A stretch of 62,622 nucleotides of DNA from Flavobacteriales bacterium (GTDB lineage Bacteria > Bacteroidota > Bacteroidia > Flavobacteriales_E > Vicingaceae). Location of the stretch: NCBI GenBank assembly GCA_020635825.1, contig JACJZA010000016.1:1-62622 (forward strand). The letters are read 5' to 3'. Both the position numbers and the translations under genes were made by a program. The stretch's first letter is position 1; each line of letters starts with the position of its first letter. This document shows, one piece after another, positions 24,539 to 33,018 of this stretch. The notes beneath the pieces are model-generated. The model did not search any database and was not told the origin of the DNA. It worked only from the letters and a program-made list of their open reading frames with translations.

Positions 24539-26983
24539 ATGACCAAAGAAGAAGCTCAGCATAAAATTCAATCACTTACTAAAGAAATTAATCAGCATAA
24601 TTACAGTTATTATATGCTTTCTAATCCAACCATTAGTGATTATGATTTTGATATGATGTTGGAAGAATTGCAAAAATTAGAGGAGCAATTTCCGGAGTTG
24701 GCTGATGAAAATTCACCGACCAAGAGAGTAGGGGGAACCATTACAAAGGAATTTGAAACAATAAAGCATAAATATCCCATGCTTTCTTTGAGTAATAGTT
24801 ACAGTAGGGAAGAAATTACAGATTTTGAAGAACGAATTAAAAAATTAGTGGATGGTGAAATTGAGTATGTGTGTGAATTGAAATACGATGGTGTAGCCAT
24901 AGGTATTACTTATAAAAATGGAAAGTTGTTTAGAGCTATTACTAGAGGTGATGGTGTTCAGGGAGATGATATTACTGCCAATGTAAAAACCATTCGTTCG
25001 GTTCCTTTAGAATTAAGAGGAGATGATTATCCTGAAGAATTTGAGATAAGAGGTGAAATATTTTTTCCAAAAAATGTATTTCAAGACTTAAATAAAGAGC
25101 GAGAAGAAATAGGAGAGCAACTGTATGCCAATGCCAGAAATACAGCTTCAGGCACATTAAAAATGCAAGATTCAAGTGTAGTAGCTCAACGTAAATTGGA
25201 TAGTTATTTATATTTTGTGTTGGGAGAGAATTTACCTTTTAAAACACACTACGATTCTTTATTAAAAGCAGGGGAATGGGGCTTTAAAGTTCCGCAAGCG
25301 GAAAATAATTTTATAAAAAAATGTAAAAACATTGATGAGATTTTTGAATTTATCAATTATTGGGATAAGGAGCGTAGTAATTTAAATTTTGAAATTGATG
25401 GAGTAGTCATCAAAGTTAATTCTTACAGCAGACAAGAAGAAATAGGATTTACAGCCAAATCGCCAAAATGGGCGATTGCTTATAAATTTAAAGCAGAACA
25501 AGTAAAAACAAAATTATTAGAGATTACTTACCAGGTTGGACGTACCGGAGCTATTACTCCAGTGGCAAACTTACAACCTGTTTTATTGGCAGGAACCACC
25601 GTTAAAAGAGCTTCGTTGCACAATGCCGACCAAATAGAAAAACTAGATATTCGGGTGGGAGATACGGTAATGGTTGAAAAAGGAGGTGAAATTATTCCAA
25701 AAATAGTAGGAGTAGAAATTACACAACGAGATATTTTTTCAACTCCAACACAATATATTACTCAATGTCCTGAATGCGGAACAGCATTAATCAGAAAAGA
25801 GGGAGAAGCTCAACATTATTGTCTTAATGAATGGGGTTGTCCACCTCAAATAAAAGGCAAGATGCAACATTTTATCAGCCGAAAAGCCATGAATATTGAT
25901 GGTTTGGGAGAAGAAACCATTGACCTATTGTATGAAAAAGGGTTGGTAAAAAATATAGAAGACCTTTATCATTTAAAGTATGAGCAATTAATTGGTTTAG
26001 AAAAATGGAACACTAAAGATGACAGTGGTATTTTATATAAAGAAGAGTTACAGGTTAGGATTGAAAAAGCCATTTACGGATTAGGTTGGGCAAATCTAAC
26101 TTTAAATGAATCTTCTCAGGTTTCAAAAAAGATTAATCAATTTTTAGATATTTTAAATTTAGAGCTAGAGGATTTAGATGATGATTTAGCCAAAAAAATA
26201 TCAAAATTTATAAATGAGCTTAGTAAAAGAATTAATCATACTATATATCAAAAAGAAATAGATAAGCTAGGATATGTTTCTCTACGTAATTTGTTAAAAT
26301 TAAAATATCCAACTTTTTATGGAGCCCTAAATATTAATTTTATTGATGAATTATTAAGTTTAGATGGTTTTAAGGAACAAGATAAGGCAGAACAATTCGT
26401 AATTAGAATCTCGGATAGAAGTAGGGTTAGTTTACAAGATTTATCGGTTAAAAATTTACTTAAAGGGCTAGAAGAGTCTAAGCAAATACCTTTTGAAAGA
26501 GTGCTTTATGCTGTTGGAATTCGTTACGTAGGTGAAACAGTTGCCAAAAAATTAGCCAAGCATTTTAAAAATATTGATGCTATAAAAAATGCTTCTTTTG
26601 AAGACTTAATTGCTGCGGATGAAATAGGGGATAAAATTGCTGAAAGTATTATTCAATATTTTAGTTTGGAGCAAAATCAACATACAATTGAAGAATTAAG
26701 AAAGATTGGTCTTCAATTTGAATTGAGCCAAGAACAATTGGCGAATACTACCGATAAATTGGGAGGATTAACTTTTGTGGTGAGTGGAGTATTTACTTTA
26801 TTTAGTAGGGATGAATTGAAACATTTGATTGAACAAAACGGAGGAAAAGTTTCAGGTTCAATTTCTAAGAAAACCAGTTTTATAGTGGCTGGTGAAAATA
26901 TGGGCCCCAGTAAATTAGCTAAAGCTCAAGATTTAGGAGTAGAAATTATTGATGAGGTCAAGTTTAGTGAAATGATTAATTGA
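24539..26983 (+). CDS. ligA: NAD-dependent DNA ligase with a ~145-residue insertion
   Basis: 814 residues against ~670 for the family. Domain Ia and the adenylation domain carry the catalytic Lys115 in ELKYDG, with the nucleotidyl motifs RGE and EIDGVVIKVN. The OB domain follows. The zinc finger has C410, C413, C428 and C434, then the HhH domain and a BRCT domain (about 739-814). The first HhH part stops at LIGLEKW (484-490) and the normal sequence resumes at SVKNLLKGLEESK (636-648). The intervening ~145 residues are AT-rich, Lys/Asp/Leu-rich and unlike LigA elsewhere. It seals nicks in replication and repair using NAD+. All catalytic residues are intact, so it should be active. Confidence 0.95.
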   Translation: MTKEEAQHKIQSLTKEINQHNYSYYMLSNPTISDYDFDMMLEELQKLEEQFPELADENSPTKRVGGTITKEFETIKHKYPMLSLSNSYSREEITDFEERIKKLVDGEIEYVCELKYDGVAIGITYKNGKLFRAITRGDGVQGDDITANVKTIRSVPLELRGDDYPEEFEIRGEIFFPKNVFQDLNKEREEIGEQLYANARNTASGTLKMQDSSVVAQRKLDSYLYFVLGENLPFKTHYDSLLKAGEWGFKVPQAENNFIKKCKNIDEIFEFINYWDKERSNLNFEIDGVVIKVNSYSRQEEIGFTAKSPKWAIAYKFKAEQVKTKLLEITYQVGRTGAITPVANLQPVLLAGTTVKRASLHNADQIEKLDIRVGDTVMVEKGGEIIPKIVGVEITQRDIFSTPTQYITQCPECGTALIRKEGEAQHYCLNEWGCPPQIKGKMQHFISRKAMNIDGLGEETIDLLYEKGLVKNIEDLYHLKYEQLIGLEKWNTKDDSGILYKEELQVRIEKAIYGLGWANLTLNESSQVSKKINQFLDILNLELEDLDDDLAKKISKFINELSKRINHTIYQKEIDKLGYVSLRNLLKLKYPTFYGALNINFIDELLSLDGFKEQDKAEQFVIRISDRSRVSLQDLSVKNLLKGLEESKQIPFERVLYAVGIRYVGETVAKKLAKHFKNIDAIKNASFEDLIAADEIGDKIAESIIQYFSLEQNQHTIEELRKIGLQFELSQEQLANTTDKLGGLTFVVSGVFTLFSRDELKHLIEQNGGKVSGSISKKTSFIVAGENMGPSKLAKAQDLGVEIIDEVKFSEMIN

Positions 26984-27123
26984 TTTTTTCGTTTGACGTT
27001 CGGCAGCTACGCAACGGTGCAGCTCGCAACTAAGTTGTTTTTTCTAAGATAAGTTATTTGAGTGAGAAAGATTGATTATTCGAAGAATGATCTTGCACTG
27101 GAGTGTAGGTGCTGTTATACGCA
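26982..27123. repeat. attC-like palindromic site downstream of solitary cassette C1
   Basis: It begins with GATTTTTTCGTTTGACG (26982-26998), identical to 37136-37152. CAGCTAC (27004-27010) pairs with GTAGGTGCTG (27105-27114) with a three-base bulge, and GGTGCA (27016-27021) with TGCACT (27094-27099). It ends in the core GTTATACGCA (27114-27123), whose inverted copy is at 28503-28512. The same TAGGTGCTGTTA string recurs at 60254-60265. Confidence 0.6.
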
Positions 27124-27130
27124 GATACTT

Positions 27131-28459
27131 TTACTCAGCTCTGAACACTTTCTCTGTAGTACCATCACTATAAATATAGATTAGCAAAGTGTTTGGTTTG
27201 TCTTCTGTTTCTCTACCCATTAAATCAACTACTTTTAGAAGCTCTTTTTCAACAGAATTTGAGAGTTCGACAACAGAATTTGTCGAATCACATGTGCTAA
27301 TCGTGTTTGAATAATTATAACCGGAAATAAAACTTGGCAGGGAACCTTTTGAATTGGAAGTGCCAGGAACTGAGTAGTCTACAAAATTACATGAAATGCC
27401 AACATTGTTTGGGGTATTAATAACGCCTAAATTCCCGAAGCATCGAACTACATAAATTTTACCATTTGGGCCTAGTTGCATACCACTAGGAAAACAAAAC
27501 TGACTGGTGATATTTGTTTTTGATGCATTTATACTACTCTGAGTTCCGCCGCCGGCATTCAAGTCAAATTGATGTATACCTGAAGTATTTGTGATATAAA
27601 GTTTAGAATTATCAGGTGAAAACTCTATGCCATATACATTGTTCTCTGTGTTTAAGCTAATTGCATTAGAAAGAGTTCCATTTGATGGATTGAAATTGAA
27701 TAATTCTGCTACAGCAGGAGTAACATTTGAAAATACGAGGCCGATACGGTTGCCGTCTGGAGAAGCCTTCATTTGACCAATTGCACCACCACAACCATTT
27801 TGATAAGTTAGCGACCCAATGTGCACTGAACCGATATTTGTAATGACAATATTCGTTATTCCAGTGGGAGTTATTTGATAACTGTAAAAAGCATCACTGA
27901 AAAATTTATGTGCAATGAGCCAAACATCTGTACCATTGCTATGTGGAATGGCACACAATTTTTCACTTACCGTATCTAATAATAAGATGTTCTTTTCTGC
28001 AAGTATAACGTCACCATTTCCGTTATCAAGACACATATCCACTTTGCTATAGCGTAATCCGTCTTCCAAATAACGTTCTAATCCATCGGTGGTAAAAATG
28101 TAGAATAATGAATCTGAATTTGGTTGTGGAACAATGAAAGCTGGATGTGTAGATGAATAAAATCCCATTAGGTTACTTCCATTTGGCATTATTTGGTGAT
28201 TTCTATTCCAGACCTTTTCGCCATTCGTGTAAAACAACAAGCTTCCGGAACTGTCTGAAATCACCGCCCCGCCTTCACTATAAAGATAGTCTCCTTGTTG
28301 TTGTGGATTCCCAACCATTTGTCCGCCAGCAATTGAGACAGGCGAACCGCTACTAAAATCCAGTCCTTGATTCTCTCCAAAGTACCAAATATTACCTTGT
28401 TTTTGGGCGTTGCCGGTTAACATTACTAGCAGAAAAAAATTGAGTAGAAGTGCTTTCAT
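27131..28459 (-). CDS. Secreted beta-propeller-like protein with degenerate T9SS C-terminus (cassette C1)
   Basis: I use the ATG at 28459, which gives 442 residues and a clear signal peptide (ending LTGNAQ); the longer frame adds 29 unlikely residues. The body resembles WD40/YVTN-like propellers of Bacteroidota: NIWYFGENQGLDFSSG, GNRIGLVF, GIEFSPDNSKLYITN and MQLGPNGKIYVV recur as blades. The end (LLKVVDLMGRETE ... IYIYSDGTTEKVFRAE) is a known variant of a T9SS type A end. The DNA is visibly richer in G+C than its neighbours. It is bracketed by inverted cores at 27114-27123 and 28503-28512, with attC-like palindromes on both sides, so it looks like an inserted single-gene cassette. Confidence 0.8.
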   Translation of the reverse strand: MKALLLNFFLLVMLTGNAQKQGNIWYFGENQGLDFSSGSPVSIAGGQMVGNPQQQGDYLYSEGGAVISDSSGSLLFYTNGEKVWNRNHQIMPNGSNLMGFYSSTHPAFIVPQPNSDSLFYIFTTDGLERYLEDGLRYSKVDMCLDNGNGDVILAEKNILLLDTVSEKLCAIPHSNGTDVWLIAHKFFSDAFYSYQITPTGITNIVITNIGSVHIGSLTYQNGCGGAIGQMKASPDGNRIGLVFSNVTPAVAELFNFNPSNGTLSNAISLNTENNVYGIEFSPDNSKLYITNTSGIHQFDLNAGGGTQSSINASKTNITSQFCFPSGMQLGPNGKIYVVRCFGNLGVINTPNNVGISCNFVDYSVPGTSNSKGSLPSFISGYNYSNTISTCDSTNSVVELSNSVEKELLKVVDLMGRETEDKPNTLLIYIYSDGTTEKVFRAE

Positions 28460-28502
28460 ACACAGCAAGTTACAACATTTTGTATTTATGGGTATATTAT
28501 AT

Positions 28503-28612
28503 TGCGTATAACGACCGTGTTGGTGCTTTTTTAATCCCTTCGACAAGCTTAGGATAAATTCAACTTACACAAAGTGTCAAACGAAGTTAGCGTTTTTTGA
28601 GTATAAAGTCAA
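28503..28612. repeat. attC-like site and landing-site repeat upstream of cassette C1
   Basis: The core TGCGTATAAC (28503-28512) is followed by a short spacer containing CTTCGACAAGCTTAGGATAAATTC, a relic of the type B repeat. Then comes TGTCAAACGAAGTTAGCG...AAAGTCAA (28575-28612), which matches 37813-37850 at 36 of 38 positions. GTCAAACGAA (28576-28585) is the inverted copy of TTCGTTTGAC (26988-26997) on the far side of the cassette. Confidence 0.6.
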
Positions 28613-28633
28613 TAGTTTAGGTACAAATGTTTA

Positions 28634-28669
28634 TAAAAAAAGCCCCAAAATCTTTCGGGGCTTTTTTTA
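28634..28669. terminator. Bidirectional intrinsic terminator
   Basis: GCCCC (28642-28646) pairs with GGGGC (28657-28661) in a stem extended by A7/T7 tracts on both sides. It lies 16 bp beyond the stop of the leftward SprB-like gene and should end its transcript. Confidence 0.85.
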
Positions 28670-28684
28670 TAAAATCAGTTTTAT

Positions 28685-30853
28685 TTATTCAATAATCAGT
28701 TTTTGGTAAATATTGCTTTTATCGTTGTAAATTCTTACAAAATAAATTCCTGTAACAAAAGATGATACATCAATTTGGTTAGAAGAATTGATAAGTTTTT
28801 TATTATATACAGCTTTACCCGTTACATCAGTAATCGATAAATTGTAAACCTCATTATTAGTGGTAAAGACGTTCAATACATCCTTAGCGGGGTTTGGATA
28901 AATACTAATTTCTTCTTCAAAAATATTTTGAGATACACTTGTAGGGTTGTCACACATTCCAATTTGGTAAGTGGTATCATCCGAACAGATAACAATATTC
29001 ACATTATTACTGCCGCCAGACAAATCAACTGTTCCAGAAATATTCATGGTATATCCATGCATATCTGCATAAACGATGTAAGAACCATCAGGTAGATTGT
29101 CGAAACTGAAATCACCATTAAAATCAGTTGTTGTAGCACCCATAATTGCTCCACCAGGCGATTGCTCCACAGTAATATCAATATCCGGGATTGGGTCACC
29201 TGGTGCTTTATTAGTAATAGAACCATCATTCTCAATTAAACGACCGTTAATAGTTCCGGTACCTGAGTTTACAGGAATTTCAATTAACGATATTTCTAAC
29301 ACAATAGAATCATTACTACAGCTTGAAGTAATATCCCATTCATTTGCTAAATCCCATTGGATAGTTCCATCAGCATAAGTTGGAGCACAACTATATAAAG
29401 TTGTATCACCATAAGCCTTTAAAATATATATACCAGATTCTAAATTATGAAACTCAAAAACTCCACCAGTAAAAATAGAGTATGTATCAATTAATGTTAA
29501 ATCTGCTGGAGTAGATCCATCTTTTCTAATTAATTCTATACTTCCCATATCAATTGGAGATCCTTGAAAATTAACTGTACCAGCAATTGAACCATTAGGT
29601 GAAGGTTCATAAATATCGGCAGCTTCCATTACGGTACATCCATTACCATCAGTTACTGTTAAGGTGTAATTTCCTGCAGTCAATCCTGTAGCAGTAGCAG
29701 TAGTTTGAAAAGATGGATCATTCCAATTATAAGAATAACCTGGTGTTCCTCCAATTGGTGTTGAACTTATGAAACCATCGGCTGCACCAAAACAACTTGC
29801 GTCGGTAGGGGTTAAGAAAAGACTTAAAGCAGAAGGTTCCATAATAGTTACATCATCAATATACATACAAGCGTTGGCATCTAAAATAGTATACGTATAA
29901 GTTCCGGCACACAAACTGTTTATACTAGCTGTAGTCATGCCTCCAGGAGTCCAGTTGTAAGTATAAGGAGGAGTTCCTCCAGAAGGAGTAAGCATAGCAG
30001 TTCCATCACATCCACCGTTACACAAAACATCATTAGTACTTTCTCCAACGGCAATGTTATTAATGGCAATATTTATTTCAACAATATTAGTATTGATACA
30101 TCCTGTTGCAATATCTGTTACTTCAGTATATACCACTTTAAAAGTGGTGTCAACAAAATAATTAACATAATCAGGAATATTTATTGTATAGGCACCATCC
30201 TCATACCAAGCTACCGGATTACCAGTGCTTTCATTTACTAAATAATCTAAACTTGTTAAATCAACTACTGCAGAATCTCCACCATTATCACCACACTGAA
30301 TGTAAGAAGTATAAGAAGCAGCAGGCAAAGGATTTACAGTTATATCCACAAAATCCACAGCGACACAACCGTTAGCGTCGGTTCCGGTTAGCGTATAAGT
30401 GGTAGTTGATGAGGGAGTAGCAATAGGTGCGGCAAGGTTAGGGTCATTTAAATCATTTGTAGGAGTCCAGTAATAGGTAGCTGCACCCGATGCATTCAAT
30501 TGTGCAGAAGTACCAACACAAATATCATCATCAGGACCAGCATTTACATTTGGCAATGCAAAAACAGTAGCAATATTATATATGGTGTCGCTTCCGTTAG
30601 CATTAGTGGCTACAAACATAACATTATAACTTCCTGGAGAAGCATAAAAATAATTTGGGTTTTGAGCAGTTGAAGTTCCACTTGCATCTCCAAAATCCCA
30701 ATACCAACTGGTAGGGGTATTAGATGATAAATCGAAGAAAGAGCTTTGGTCTCCCATACAAACATTAGAAGTACTAAAATTTGCTATAGGAACTTGAGCC
30801 AATAAGGAAATAGAACTTATAAATGATATAAGAAAAAAAGTAATTTGTTTCAT
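28685..30853 (-). CDS. Secreted PKD / SprB-repeat adhesin with T9SS type A sorting domain
   Basis: 722 residues. Signal peptide (ending SLLAQ); a PKD domain (about 22-100, WYWDFGDASGTST); an Ig-like region with CVGTSAQLNASGAATYYWTP; two SprB-type repeats (CNGGCDGTAMLTPSGGTPPY and CFGAADGFISSTPIGGTPGY, about 275-425). Next come SdrD/Cna-B-like domains (SIELIRKDGS; GTINGRLIENDG with DFNGDFSFDNLPDGSYIV). It ends with a type A T9SS domain (IYPNPAKDVLNVF). SprB repeats occur in the mobile surface adhesin of gliding flavobacteria, so a role in surface attachment is likely. It is followed by a strong terminator. Confidence 0.88.
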   Translation of the reverse strand: MKQITFFLISFISSISLLAQVPIANFSTSNVCMGDQSSFFDLSSNTPTSWYWDFGDASGTSTAQNPNYFYASPGSYNVMFVATNANGSDTIYNIATVFALPNVNAGPDDDICVGTSAQLNASGAATYYWTPTNDLNDPNLAAPIATPSSTTTYTLTGTDANGCVAVDFVDITVNPLPAASYTSYIQCGDNGGDSAVVDLTSLDYLVNESTGNPVAWYEDGAYTINIPDYVNYFVDTTFKVVYTEVTDIATGCINTNIVEINIAINNIAVGESTNDVLCNGGCDGTAMLTPSGGTPPYTYNWTPGGMTTASINSLCAGTYTYTILDANACMYIDDVTIMEPSALSLFLTPTDASCFGAADGFISSTPIGGTPGYSYNWNDPSFQTTATATGLTAGNYTLTVTDGNGCTVMEAADIYEPSPNGSIAGTVNFQGSPIDMGSIELIRKDGSTPADLTLIDTYSIFTGGVFEFHNLESGIYILKAYGDTTLYSCAPTYADGTIQWDLANEWDITSSCSNDSIVLEISLIEIPVNSGTGTINGRLIENDGSITNKAPGDPIPDIDITVEQSPGGAIMGATTTDFNGDFSFDNLPDGSYIVYADMHGYTMNISGTVDLSGGSNNVNIVICSDDTTYQIGMCDNPTSVSQNIFEEEISIYPNPAKDVLNVFTTNNEVYNLSITDVTGKAVYNKKLINSSNQIDVSSFVTGIYFVRIYNDKSNIYQKLIIE

Positions 30854-30891
30854 GTGTTTGTAGATTAAATTAGTTGACTAAAATAACGATT

Positions 30892-31338
30892 TTATTTGTC
30901 ATTGGTTGCTTTGAATTTTAAAGAAATTGAGTTTACACAATGACGAGTATTTTTTTGGGTAAAATGTTCACCTTCAAAAACATGTCCTAAATGACCTTTG
31001 CAACGAGCACAAATAATTTCAACTCGTCTTCCATCTGCATCAGGAACTCTTAAAACATGTCCTTCAATCTCATCATCAAAACTTGGCCAACCACAATGTG
31101 AAGGAAATTTATCTTCCGAATTATACAATGGATAATCACATTGTTTACACAAATACACCCCTTTTACTTTATGGTCGGTATATTCCCCAGTAAAAGGTTT
31201 TTCGGTTCCTTTATTAATAATTACATATTTTTCAAATTCATTAAGTTCATTGAGTTTTACATCTTCTTGTGCCATAATAGATTGAGTTATTGAAAAAACA
31301 AAAATAAAGAGAGAAAAGTATTTTATATATTTCAACAT
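30892..31338 (-). CDS. msrB: Peptide-methionine (R)-S-oxide reductase, exported
   Basis: 148 residues with an N-terminal signal sequence (ending SIMAQ), so the enzyme acts in the periplasm. The zinc ligands are CKQC and CARC, and the catalytic Cys is in RHCVNSISLKF near the C-terminus. CGWPSFDDEI is the usual substrate-side motif. It reduces methionine-R-sulfoxide in oxidised envelope proteins. It lies 38 bp upstream of the SprB-like gene and is divergent from the DUF4920 lipoprotein gene. Confidence 0.93.
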   Translation of the reverse strand: MLKYIKYFSLFIFVFSITQSIMAQEDVKLNELNEFEKYVIINKGTEKPFTGEYTDHKVKGVYLCKQCDYPLYNSEDKFPSHCGWPSFDDEIEGHVLRVPDADGRRVEIICARCKGHLGHVFEGEHFTQKNTRHCVNSISLKFKATNDK

Positions 31339-31410
31339 ATTGTATTAATTATAATCATTCTAATTTACGAATTATATCGCTAAAAAATAAATCAAGCAGA
31401 TATAAAAAAC

Positions 31411-31418
31411 TAAATTTG
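31411..31418 (+). promoter_or_regulatory. -7 box upstream of the DUF4920 gene
   Basis: TAAATTTG fits TAnnTTTG exactly, 28 bp before the start codon at 31446. No good -33 element is seen. Confidence 0.45.
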
Positions 31419-31445
31419 TCATCCTAAAATTAAAACCAAATTAAA

Positions 31446-32018
31446 ATGAAGAAATATTTAGTTGTAGCAAGTACTGTTTTGCTTTTTGCCTGTGGAGCAG
31501 AAGAACAAGTTAAAAATGACGAAAATGTAATGACTGAAGAAGTGGAGGTGACCATTACTAAACATGGTGCTGATATTTCTGAAGAAGGAGCAATTACTGC
31601 TGCTGAGTTTTTGTCAAAATTTGATGGTTCTCAAGCAATGGAAGTGAAGTTGTCGGCAAACATATCAGAAGTTTGTTCTAAAAAAGGATGTTGGATGATG
31701 TTAGACTTAGGTGATGGAAAAGAAATGAGAGTAACTTTTAAAGATTATGAATTTTTTGTACCTAAAGATGCTGCAGGAAGTTTAGCAATAGTAGAAGGTG
31801 TTGCTTCAATGGATACTACTTCAGTAGAAGAATTGAAACATTATTTACAAGATGCAGAAGCTAGTCAAGAAGAAATTGATGCGGTAACAGAGCCCGAATA
31901 TAACTATGCATTCGAGGCAATTGGTGTGATTATTAAAAATGAAAAATTAACCACATCAGGAGCTGAAGAAGCTGAACATCATGAAGAAGAACATAACCAC
32001 GAAGGTCATGAACATTAA
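31446..32018 (+). CDS. DUF4920 lipoprotein with His-rich tail
   Basis: 190 residues. The lipobox LFAC at residues 13-16 marks a lipoprotein. The conserved block VCSKKGCWMMLDLGDGKEM around 75-95, with two cysteines and the CWM motif, is characteristic of DUF4920 proteins, an OB-like family of unknown function in Bacteroidota. The last 20 residues are unusual, almost entirely His and Glu (HHEEEHNHEGHEH), and would bind divalent metal. The next gene starts inside its last codons, so the two are translationally coupled and may cooperate at the membrane. Confidence 0.82.
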   Translation: MKKYLVVASTVLLFACGAEEQVKNDENVMTEEVEVTITKHGADISEEGAITAAEFLSKFDGSQAMEVKLSANISEVCSKKGCWMMLDLGDGKEMRVTFKDYEFFVPKDAAGSLAIVEGVASMDTTSVEELKHYLQDAEASQEEIDAVTEPEYNYAFEAIGVIIKNEKLTTSGAEEAEHHEEEHNHEGHEH

Positions 32019-32493
32019 TAAAATTTTAATCCCGATGTTTATCGGGATTTTTACTTTCTTTTTGTTTTCATGTAATAATGAAAATTGTGAAAAGGAAAAC
32101 TGTAATAATGAAAAATCATCATGCTCAACTGATGAAGTAGACGTTTCTCCAACTAACCCAAATGGAGATAGTGAGTTGGCTTTATTGATGCGTAAAATGT
32201 TTGAAGAAGGTGAAGACATAAAAAAACTGATTACCGACCAACAAGGAAACATTACTCAAGAATACATAGCTGAATTAGAAAGGGTTCATACAGCTATTCC
32301 TACTGATGCTGATGTTAAAACTCCTGAATTTACTGCTTATACAGAATTAATGGTTCAAGAAGCGAATGCTCTTTTTAGTAATGATAGTAATAAGGTACAA
32401 GGGTTTAATAATTTGGTGAATAGATGCATTGATTGTCATCAAGTGTTTTGTCCGGGACCAATAAAACGTATTAAGAAATTAACTATACATTAA
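32008..32493 (+). CDS. Monoheme c-type cytochrome lipoprotein
   Basis: 161 residues from the ATG at 32008, which overlaps the end of the DUF4920 gene by 11 bp; an alternative in-frame ATG is at 32035. A signal sequence with lipobox LFSC (about residue 20) is followed by a Cys-rich linker. The heme motif CIDCH (CxxCH) lies near the C-terminus, followed by a conserved CPGPIKRIKKL. It should be anchored in the envelope and covalently bind heme. The helical middle resembles cytochrome c'-like four-helix proteins, but no distal ligand is obvious. A terminator-like hairpin lies inside its signal-peptide codons. Confidence 0.82.
   Translation: MNINKILIPMFIGIFTFFLFSCNNENCEKENCNNEKSSCSTDEVDVSPTNPNGDSELALLMRKMFEEGEDIKKLITDQQGNITQEYIAELERVHTAIPTDADVKTPEFTAYTELMVQEANALFSNDSNKVQGFNNLVNRCIDCHQVFCPGPIKRIKKLTIH
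32028..32052 (+). terminator. Terminator-like hairpin inside a coding region
   Basis: AATCCCGAT (32028-32036) and ATCGGGATT (32041-32049) form a perfect 9-bp stem with a GTTT loop, followed by TTTACTTTC. By sequence it is a good intrinsic terminator for the DUF4920 gene, but it lies within codons about 7-14 of the cytochrome gene. Confidence 0.6.
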
Positions 32494-32501
32494 TTTTAAT
32501 T

Positions 32502-32573
32502 GTCATTCCGACCGAAATGGAGGAATCTTGTTAAAAGAATTCTTTATTCCGCTAACGCTTCAATCGAAATGAC
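32502..32573. repeat. Dispersed intergenic repeat, type A copy 2
   Basis: Begins GTCATTCCGA and ends TCGAAATGAC, and contains GGAGGAATCTTGTTAAAAG and CCGCTAACGC. It is related to 23351-23427 and lies between the convergent cytochrome and GNAT genes, where it could act as a terminator or RNA-stabilising hairpin. Confidence 0.65.
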
Positions 32574-32578
32574 ATCAG

Positions 32579-33013
32579 TTAGGCTTCCCTCAACATTTCA
32601 ATATGTGGAATATTATCTTCTAAATACATTTCACTGACTTGAAGAAAACCATGACGGTTATAAAAATGAAGTAAATATTCTTGTGCAGAAATTCTAATGT
32701 TTTGTTTGCCAAAGTTTTGTTCAATAAATTCAAAACATTGGTTCATTAAATCATCAGCGATTCCGGTTCCTCTTTTGTTTTTTGCTAAAGCAATTCTTCC
32801 TATCGATATTTCGGGATAGGAAATGTGTTGAGGTAAAATTCTAGCGACAGCCACACATTCATTATTATACATTCCAAAGACATGATAAGCAACTTTGTCT
32901 TTATCATCCACTTCTTGATAGGGACAATCTTGTTCTACCACAAAAATAGCAGTACGAAGAGCTAACAAATTATGATATTCAGAAACTGTTAGCTCATTAA
33001 AGTGCTTAATCAT
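32579..33013 (-). CDS. ElaA-like GNAT N-acetyltransferase
   Basis: 144 residues from the ATG at 33013, preceded by GGAGG at a suitable distance; the in-frame ATG at 33031 would lie inside recQ and adds six residues not typical of the family. The N-terminal LLALRTAIFVVEQDCPYQEVD is the ElaA hallmark. The acetyl-CoA loop is RIALAKNKRGTGIADDLM. It transfers acetyl groups to an unknown amine. It begins 5 bp after the recQ stop, so the two genes are co-transcribed. Confidence 0.88.
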   Translation of the reverse strand: MIKHFNELTVSEYHNLLALRTAIFVVEQDCPYQEVDDKDKVAYHVFGMYNNECVAVARILPQHISYPEISIGRIALAKNKRGTGIADDLMNQCFEFIEQNFGKQNIRISAQEYLLHFYNRHGFLQVSEMYLEDNIPHIEMLREA

Positions 33014-33018
33014 CAATT

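Noticed and set aside
27131..28459. Insertion sequence or transposon around the gene
   Set aside because: No transposase is encoded and I see no target-site duplication. The inverted ends follow the cassette-core logic instead.
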